Shown one piece after another: positions 59,299-64,000 of a DNA stretch of 64,000 bases. Positions within the stretch are counted from its first letter, which is position 1, and the number at the start of each line of letters is the position of its first letter. The stretch spans positions 1,488,001-1,552,000 of the forward strand of contig NZ_JAJSDZ010000010.1 in the NCBI RefSeq assembly GCF_021272385.1, in the 5' to 3' direction. The DNA comes from Vibrio salinus. Lineage in GTDB: Bacteria > Pseudomonadota > Gammaproteobacteria > Enterobacterales > Vibrionaceae. Under the pieces are notes generated by a model. The model had not been told where the DNA came from. It searched no databases and saw only the letters and a list, made by a program, of their open reading frames with translations. The position numbers and the translations under genes were made by a program.

Positions 59299-60195
59299 AT
59301 GCCAACACAACGACTAAGAATTGCAATACAAAAAAAAGGTCGCTTAAGTAAAGAATGCATGACTCTGCTAAAACAGTGTGGAGTGAAATTTAATGTCATG
59401 GGCGAGCGTCTGGTTGTGCACTCGCTGAATATGCCAATCGATTTACTACTGGTTAGGGATGACGATATTCCCGGATTGATTATGGATGGTGTTGTGGATC
59501 TTGGCTTCATTGGCGAAAATGAACTCGAAGAAGTTCGTTTAAACCGTGCTGTTCAGAAAGTTCAGAACGATTTCATTACCCTTCGCCGTCTTGATTTTGG
59601 TGGTTGCCACTTATCAATCGCTGTGGATAAGGAAAAACAGTATAACGGCCCTGAAGATTTGAAAGGCATGCGTATTGCGACAACGTATCCACATATTCTT
59701 AAATCTTACATGGATCGTCGTGATATCCCCTTCACAACGTGTATGTTGACCGGTTCTGTTGAAGTTGCTCCCCGTGCCGGACTGGCCGATGCCATTGCGG
59801 ATTTGGTGTCAACGGGTGCAACGCTGGAAGCAAATGGCCTGAAAGAAGTGGAGGTGATATTTGAATCGAAAGCGACGTTGATCCAGCGTACCGGTGAGTT
59901 TGAGTCAGATAAAGCGGATCTAATTGAAAGACTGCTGACCCGTATGAACGGAGTTCAACAGGCGAAAGAATCAAAATATATCATGCTGCACGCTCCTGTT
60001 GAGAAACTTCAGGAAATCAAAGAATTATTACCGGGAGCAGAAGATCCGACAGTCCTTCCTCTTTCTGCTGACAAATCTCGTATGGCGGTACATCTGGTCA
60101 GTTCTGAGAATTTGTTCTGGGAAACCATGGAACAGCTTAAAGCATTGGGTGCCAGCTCTATTCTGGTTTTACCAATTGAGAAAATGATGGAGTAG
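59299..60195 (+). CDS. hisG: ATP phosphoribosyltransferase
   Basis: The first enzyme of histidine synthesis joins ATP and PRPP and is inhibited by histidine. This is the long, self-sufficient form, 298 residues. RLRIAIQKKGRLSKECMTLL is at the start, then DDDIPGLIMDGVVDLGFIGE, the PRPP loop VEVAPRAGLADAIADLVSTG and a C-terminal regulatory domain. It follows the his attenuator; hisD starts four bases later. Confidence 0.97.
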   Translation: MPTQRLRIAIQKKGRLSKECMTLLKQCGVKFNVMGERLVVHSLNMPIDLLLVRDDDIPGLIMDGVVDLGFIGENELEEVRLNRAVQKVQNDFITLRRLDFGGCHLSIAVDKEKQYNGPEDLKGMRIATTYPHILKSYMDRRDIPFTTCMLTGSVEVAPRAGLADAIADLVSTGATLEANGLKEVEVIFESKATLIQRTGEFESDKADLIERLLTRMNGVQQAKESKYIMLHAPVEKLQEIKELLPGAEDPTVLPLSADKSRMAVHLVSSENLFWETMEQLKALGASSILVLPIEKMME

Positions 60196-60199
60196 GGAA

Positions 60200-61495
60200 A
60201 TGAGAACAGTTGCATGGCAATCGTTAAGTAAAGAACAACAAACTTCAATTCTGGAACGGCCTGCCGTGACAGAAGGCGCCAATATCAAAGCGGCCGTCTC
60301 AGACGTTATTGCAAAAGTTCAAAGTGAAGGGGACAGTGCTCTTCGCGAGCTGACTGCAAAATTCGATAAGGTTGAAACCTCTTCTATCCGGGTGTCCGGT
60401 GAGGAAATTGACGCCGCCTGTGACCGGCTGTCTGCGGAAATGAAGGCGGCTTTAGAGCAGGCATATACAAATATCAGTAAATTTCATAAAGCTCAGAAAC
60501 CTCAGCTAGTAAAAGTTGAAACTATGCCGGGTGTTGTTTGCGAGCAGGTTACCCGGCCTGTTAATACTGTCGGTTTATACATTCCCGGTGGTAGCGCTCC
60601 GTTACCATCCACTGTTTTGATGCTGGGTGTGCCGGCTCAGATTGCCGGCTGCCGCAAAGTGGTATTGTGTTCGCCTCCTCCCATCGCAGATGAGATTTTA
60701 TATGTAGCCAGGCTATGTAAAATTGATGAAGTTTATAATGTCGGTGGCGGTCAGGCTATTGCTGCAATGGCCTATGGCACTGAAACTGTTGCCAAAGTAG
60801 ACAAAATATTTGGCCCGGGTAATGCCTATGTGACGGAAGCGAAACGTCAGGTAAGCAATGATTTTCGTGGTGCGGCAATCGATATGCCCGCTGGCCCTTC
60901 CGAAGTGATGGTGATTGCGGATGAAACGGCAGAACCGGCGTTTATTGCGGCAGATCTTCTTAGTCAGGCCGAACATGGTCCCGATTCTCAGGTTGTTCTT
61001 GTTACACCGTCACCAGTAATTGCAGATCAAGTCACCGAAGAAGTGACATCTCAGTTGGCTCTGCTTTCCCGTGCTGAGATTGCTGAAAAAGCACTTTCTT
61101 CAAGCCTGATTATTGTCGCTGAGTCATTAACTCAAGCCGTTTCAATTTCAAATTATTATGGCCCTGAGCACCTTATTGTTCAGACCCGTGAGCCAAGAGA
61201 ACTGTTACCTTTACTGGATAATGCCGGCTCTATTTTTCTGGGTAACTGGTCACCTGAATCGGCCGGTGATTACGCTTCCGGTACAAACCATGTTTTACCG
61301 ACTTATGGTTACACAAGAACATATTCCAGTTTAGGGCTTGCTGATTTCTGTAAGCGTATGACCGTTCAGGAATTAACGTCTGACGGCTTGAAATTACTGG
61401 CTCCAACGGTTGTCACCATGGCGGAAGCGGAAGGGTTGGATGCGCATAAAAGGGCAGTCACTCTTCGTGTTGAAAAGTTAGCCGAAGGGAAGTAA
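60200..61495 (+). CDS. hisD: Histidinol dehydrogenase
   Basis: This zinc enzyme oxidises histidinol to histidine in two NAD-dependent steps. It is 431 residues. Landmarks are RPVNTVGLYIPGGSAPLPST, YNVGGGQAIAAMAYGTETVA, DMPAGPSEVMVIAD, the metal and acid/base stretch SQAEHGPDSQVVL, NYYGPEHLIVQTREP and DYASGTNHVLPTYGYTRTYS. Length and order are standard for the operon. Confidence 0.97.
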   Translation: MRTVAWQSLSKEQQTSILERPAVTEGANIKAAVSDVIAKVQSEGDSALRELTAKFDKVETSSIRVSGEEIDAACDRLSAEMKAALEQAYTNISKFHKAQKPQLVKVETMPGVVCEQVTRPVNTVGLYIPGGSAPLPSTVLMLGVPAQIAGCRKVVLCSPPPIADEILYVARLCKIDEVYNVGGGQAIAAMAYGTETVAKVDKIFGPGNAYVTEAKRQVSNDFRGAAIDMPAGPSEVMVIADETAEPAFIAADLLSQAEHGPDSQVVLVTPSPVIADQVTEEVTSQLALLSRAEIAEKALSSSLIIVAESLTQAVSISNYYGPEHLIVQTREPRELLPLLDNAGSIFLGNWSPESAGDYASGTNHVLPTYGYTRTYSSLGLADFCKRMTVQELTSDGLKLLAPTVVTMAEAEGLDAHKRAVTLRVEKLAEGK

Positions 61496-61500
61496 GAATC

Positions 61501-62544
61501 ATGGAAAAACTAGCAAGAAAACAAGTTCAGCAATTGACACCTTATCTGTCAGCACGCCGAATAGGTGGAACTGGTGATATCTGGCTAAATGCCAATGAAT
61601 CCCCTTATTCGAATGAATATTCTCCGGCATTGAATGAATTAAACCGCTATCCGGAATGTCAGCCTGAAGAACTTATTACGGCTTATGCTTCTTATGCCGG
61701 AGTGTCTGCTGATCAGGTGATTGCTACAAGGGGAGCAGATGAGGGTATTGAATTACTGATACGTGCCTATTGTGAACCGGGTGAAGATGCCATTCTGTAT
61801 TGTCCGCCGACTTACGGTATGTATGCTATCAGCGCGGAAACCATTGGGGTTGAACGTAAAACAGTGCCACTGACTGATGACTGGCAGCTGGATTTGGCGG
61901 CGATTCGTCAGAGCCTTGATAGCGTGAAAGTCATTTTTGTTTGCAGTCCGAACAATCCGACCGGTAATCTGGTTGATCAGCAGGATATTAAAACGTTATT
62001 AGAAATGACTCAGAATAAGGCCATTGTGGTGATTGATGAAGCGTACATTGATTTTTCTCCGGAGTCTTCCGTGTCAGAATTGATTCGTTCTTATCCGAAT
62101 CTGGCTATTTTAAGAACGCTGTCAAAAGCGTTTGCACTGGCAGGGCTTCGTTGCGGTTTTACTTTAGCCAATCAGGAAATCATTGGTGTGCTCATGAAAG
62201 TGATCGCGCCATATCCGATCCCTAAGCCGGTTGCGGAAATTGCATCCGAAGCATTGTCTGAAGCCGGAAGGGCCCGGACTAAACGTCAGGTTCTTGATCT
62301 TAATGCGAATAAGGCTTATCTACAGGCCGGATTGTCTATTTTGGATGGTGTGACGGTTTTTGATGGCTGGGGTAATTTTCTATTGGTGAAGTTCCCTGCT
62401 GGTGATGCTGTTTTTAAAGCCGCCTGGAATGAGGGGATTATTCTGAGAAATTCTCCGGTCGAAGATTGCATTCGTATCAGTGTCGGTAGCCGGGAAGAGT
62501 GTGAAAGAACGCTCAGTTTCCTGCGTAGTTATTTAGAATCATAG
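61501..62544 (+). CDS. hisC: Histidinol-phosphate aminotransferase
   Basis: A pyridoxal-phosphate aminotransferase that makes histidinol phosphate from imidazole acetol phosphate. It is 347 residues. IWLNANESPYSNEY, RYPECQPEELI, TRGADEGIELLIRAYCEPGE, CSPNNPTGN and VVIDEAYIDFSPE are typical, and the Schiff-base lysine is in LRTLSKAFALAGLRCGF. It begins five bases after hisD. Confidence 0.97.
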   Translation: MEKLARKQVQQLTPYLSARRIGGTGDIWLNANESPYSNEYSPALNELNRYPECQPEELITAYASYAGVSADQVIATRGADEGIELLIRAYCEPGEDAILYCPPTYGMYAISAETIGVERKTVPLTDDWQLDLAAIRQSLDSVKVIFVCSPNNPTGNLVDQQDIKTLLEMTQNKAIVVIDEAYIDFSPESSVSELIRSYPNLAILRTLSKAFALAGLRCGFTLANQEIIGVLMKVIAPYPIPKPVAEIASEALSEAGRARTKRQVLDLNANKAYLQAGLSILDGVTVFDGWGNFLLVKFPAGDAVFKAAWNEGIILRNSPVEDCIRISVGSREECERTLSFLRSYLES

Positions 62545-62571
62545 TGACTCAGTTAAAAAAGGATTTATTCC

Positions 62572-63645
62572 GTGAGCAAGCAACAGAAAATATTATTTAT
62601 CGATCGGGACGGAACGTTAATCGTTGAGCCACCCATCGATTTTCAGGTTGACCGTCTTGATAAACTTAAACTGGAGCCGTTCGTTATTCCGAGTTTGCTT
62701 ACTTTGCAGGAAGCCGGGTATCGTTTAGTGATGGTGACGAATCAGGATGGTTTAGGAACGGACAGTTATCCTCAGCATGATTTTGATGCTCCGCATAATA
62801 TGATGATGGAAATATTTGAATCTCAGGGCGTCATATTTGATGATGTTTTAATCTGTCCTCATTTCGATCATGAGGATTGCACCTGTCGCAAACCAAAACT
62901 TGGTTTAGTTAAAGATTATTTGCAGCAGGGGAAAGTGGATTTTCAACAGTCGGCAGTGATCGGTGACAGACCTACTGATATGCAGCTGGCTGAAAATATG
63001 GCGGTTAAAGGGATTCAGTATAATCCTGACACAATGTCATGGCCTGCGATTGTTAAGTTATTAACCACACGGCCAAGAATCTCAAAAGTCGAGAGAAAAA
63101 CGAAAGAAACGGATATATCGGTTTTTGTTAATCTGGATGAAACCGGTGGAAATTCAATTGAAACAGGAATCGGCTTTTTTGATCATATGCTCGATCAGAT
63201 CGCCACACATGGCAGGTTTCAGTTAAAGCTGTCAGTGAAAGGGGATCTACACATCGATGACCACCATACCATCGAAGATACTGCACTGGCACTGGGGCAG
63301 GCAATCAAAGAAGCGTTGGGTGATAAACGTGGCATTGGCCGGTTTGGTTTTACCTTACCTATGGATGAATGTCTGGCGCAGTGTGCGCTTGATATCTCCG
63401 GTCGGCCTTATTTCAAATTTGATGCGAAGTTTAGCCGGGAAGACGTTGGTGATTTTTCTACGGAGATGGTTTATCACTTCTTCCGTTCTCTGACCGATAC
63501 AATGGCCTGTACGCTACATCTTTCTTCTACGGGTGTGAATGATCATCATATCATAGAAAGTTTGTTTAAAGCGTTTGGACGAACTTTACGTCAGGCAATT
63601 AAAGTCGAGGGGAATGAGCTTCCCAGTAGTAAAGGAGTACTCTAA
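62572..63645 (+). CDS. hisB: Bifunctional histidinol-phosphatase / imidazoleglycerol-phosphate dehydratase
   Basis: A two-domain enzyme of 357 residues for the dehydratase and phosphatase steps. The N-terminal HAD phosphatase (about 1-165) has ILFIDRDGTLIVEPP, VMVTNQDGLGTDSY, zinc cysteines in CPHFDHEDCTCRKPKLG and VIGDRPTDMQLA. The C-terminal dehydratase has manganese-binding histidines in GFFDHMLDQIATHGRF and DDHHTIEDTALALGQA. The start is GTG at 62572. The stop overlaps the hisH start (TAATG). Confidence 0.97.
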   Translation: MSKQQKILFIDRDGTLIVEPPIDFQVDRLDKLKLEPFVIPSLLTLQEAGYRLVMVTNQDGLGTDSYPQHDFDAPHNMMMEIFESQGVIFDDVLICPHFDHEDCTCRKPKLGLVKDYLQQGKVDFQQSAVIGDRPTDMQLAENMAVKGIQYNPDTMSWPAIVKLLTTRPRISKVERKTKETDISVFVNLDETGGNSIETGIGFFDHMLDQIATHGRFQLKLSVKGDLHIDDHHTIEDTALALGQAIKEALGDKRGIGRFGFTLPMDECLAQCALDISGRPYFKFDAKFSREDVGDFSTEMVYHFFRSLTDTMACTLHLSSTGVNDHHIIESLFKAFGRTLRQAIKVEGNELPSSKGVL

Positions 63646-64000
63646 TGACTGATCAGAAAGTGGTAATTATAGATACCGGTTGTGCCAATGTTTCTTCTGT
63701 CCGGTTTGCTATTCAACGCCTTGGTTATGATGTCACGATATCTAAGGATCCTGAGGTGGTCTTGAGTGCAGATAAGCTTTTTCTGCCGGGAGTCGGAACC
63801 GCCAGTGAGGCAATGAAGAATCTGAAAGAGCGCAATCTGATTGAGTTGGTAAAAAAAGTTGATAAGCCGGTATTGGGTATTTGTCTGGGAATGCAGTTGC
63901 TGGGTACACTTTCTGAAGAGAAGGGCCGGAAAGCCAACGAAATTGTGGATTGTTTAGGTCTTTGTGATGGCGAAGTCCGTTTGATGGAAACCGGAGAATT
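63645..64000 (+). CDS. hisH: Imidazole glycerol phosphate synthase glutaminase subunit, 3' part missing
   Basis: The first 118 residues of the class I glutaminase that supplies ammonia to HisF. The start reads MTDQKVVIIDTGCANVSSVR, KLFLPGVGTASEAMKNL follows, and the nucleophile is Cys80 in LGICLGMQLLG. The catalytic His-Glu pair would lie beyond the right edge. It overlaps hisB by one base; hisA, hisF and hisI are expected next. Confidence 0.95.
   Translation, partial: MTDQKVVIIDTGCANVSSVRFAIQRLGYDVTISKDPEVVLSADKLFLPGVGTASEAMKNLKERNLIELVKKVDKPVLGICLGMQLLGTLSEEKGRKANEIVDCLGLCDGEVRLMETGE

Noticed and set aside
1..64000. CRISPR arrays, rRNA and tRNA genes
   Set aside because: No regularly spaced direct repeats, no rRNA blocks and no cloverleaf with a T-arm GGTTCGAAT-type motif were noticed on either strand. 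A dedicated scan would be needed to exclude a degenerate tRNA.

Overview
The window looks like a chromosomal segment from the Vibrionaceae. Its housekeeping backbone (ackA, yfbV, a tryptophan-type ABC transporter, lolA-rarA-serS, bioA/bioBFCD, htpX, a cyclopropane fatty acid synthase operon, purB-hflD-mnmA, gsk, hns, an nhaC-type transporter behind a lysine riboswitch, hisL-hisGDCBH) follows an order I recall from Vibrio cholerae chromosome I. No rRNA or tRNA gene, CRISPR array or intact prophage was seen. Genus and species cannot be fixed from what is here.

Layout. 1-7123: acetate kinase end, YfbV, a TrpR-box-controlled trpXYZ-like importer, a diguanylate cyclase and DusC. 7245-17802: YecA-like protein, LolA, RarA, SerS, a stand-alone CobA, and the divergent biotin cluster with BirA-like operators. 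18171-24810: a DUF3100 membrane protein, its small partner, an M20 amidohydrolase and a LysR regulator, then VOC, TauE, LysR and DsbA-like genes. 24947-27859: a small mosaic of a MITE-like element, an IS110-type transposase remnant and three minus-strand genes. Two of these genes carry recognisable integron attC sites, and one encodes a HEPN/Ymh protein. 28118-31784: glutamate-synthase-like oxidoreductase, a 32-residue membrane protein, a GNAT enzyme and a LysR regulator.

31806-40444: an eight-gene operon (sugar-type ABC importer with its own ATPase, M17 aminopeptidase, N4-(beta-N-acetylglucosaminyl)-L-asparaginase, CutC, LacI regulator). It starts at a double perfect LacI-type operator and lies between two copies of the umuC 3' end. 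I read it as an island for import and breakdown of glycosylated asparagine or glycopeptides. Next to it, umuDC has lost its SOS box to an IS1595-family insertion whose 8-bp target duplication is exactly the N8 of CTGT-N8-ACAG.

43219-64000: a MarR-GNAT fusion gene broken by one base in an A8 run, HtpX, an eight-gene cyclopropane fatty acid/oxidoreductase operon, PurB, HflD, MnmA, inosine-guanosine kinase, H-NS, the riboswitch-controlled NhaC-family protein, and the histidine operon, which is cut by the window end inside hisH.

The most interesting points are the glycoasparagine island, the IS-split SOS box, and the integron-cassette remnant with the HEPN gene. All functions are inferred from recognised motifs and context; no search was run.
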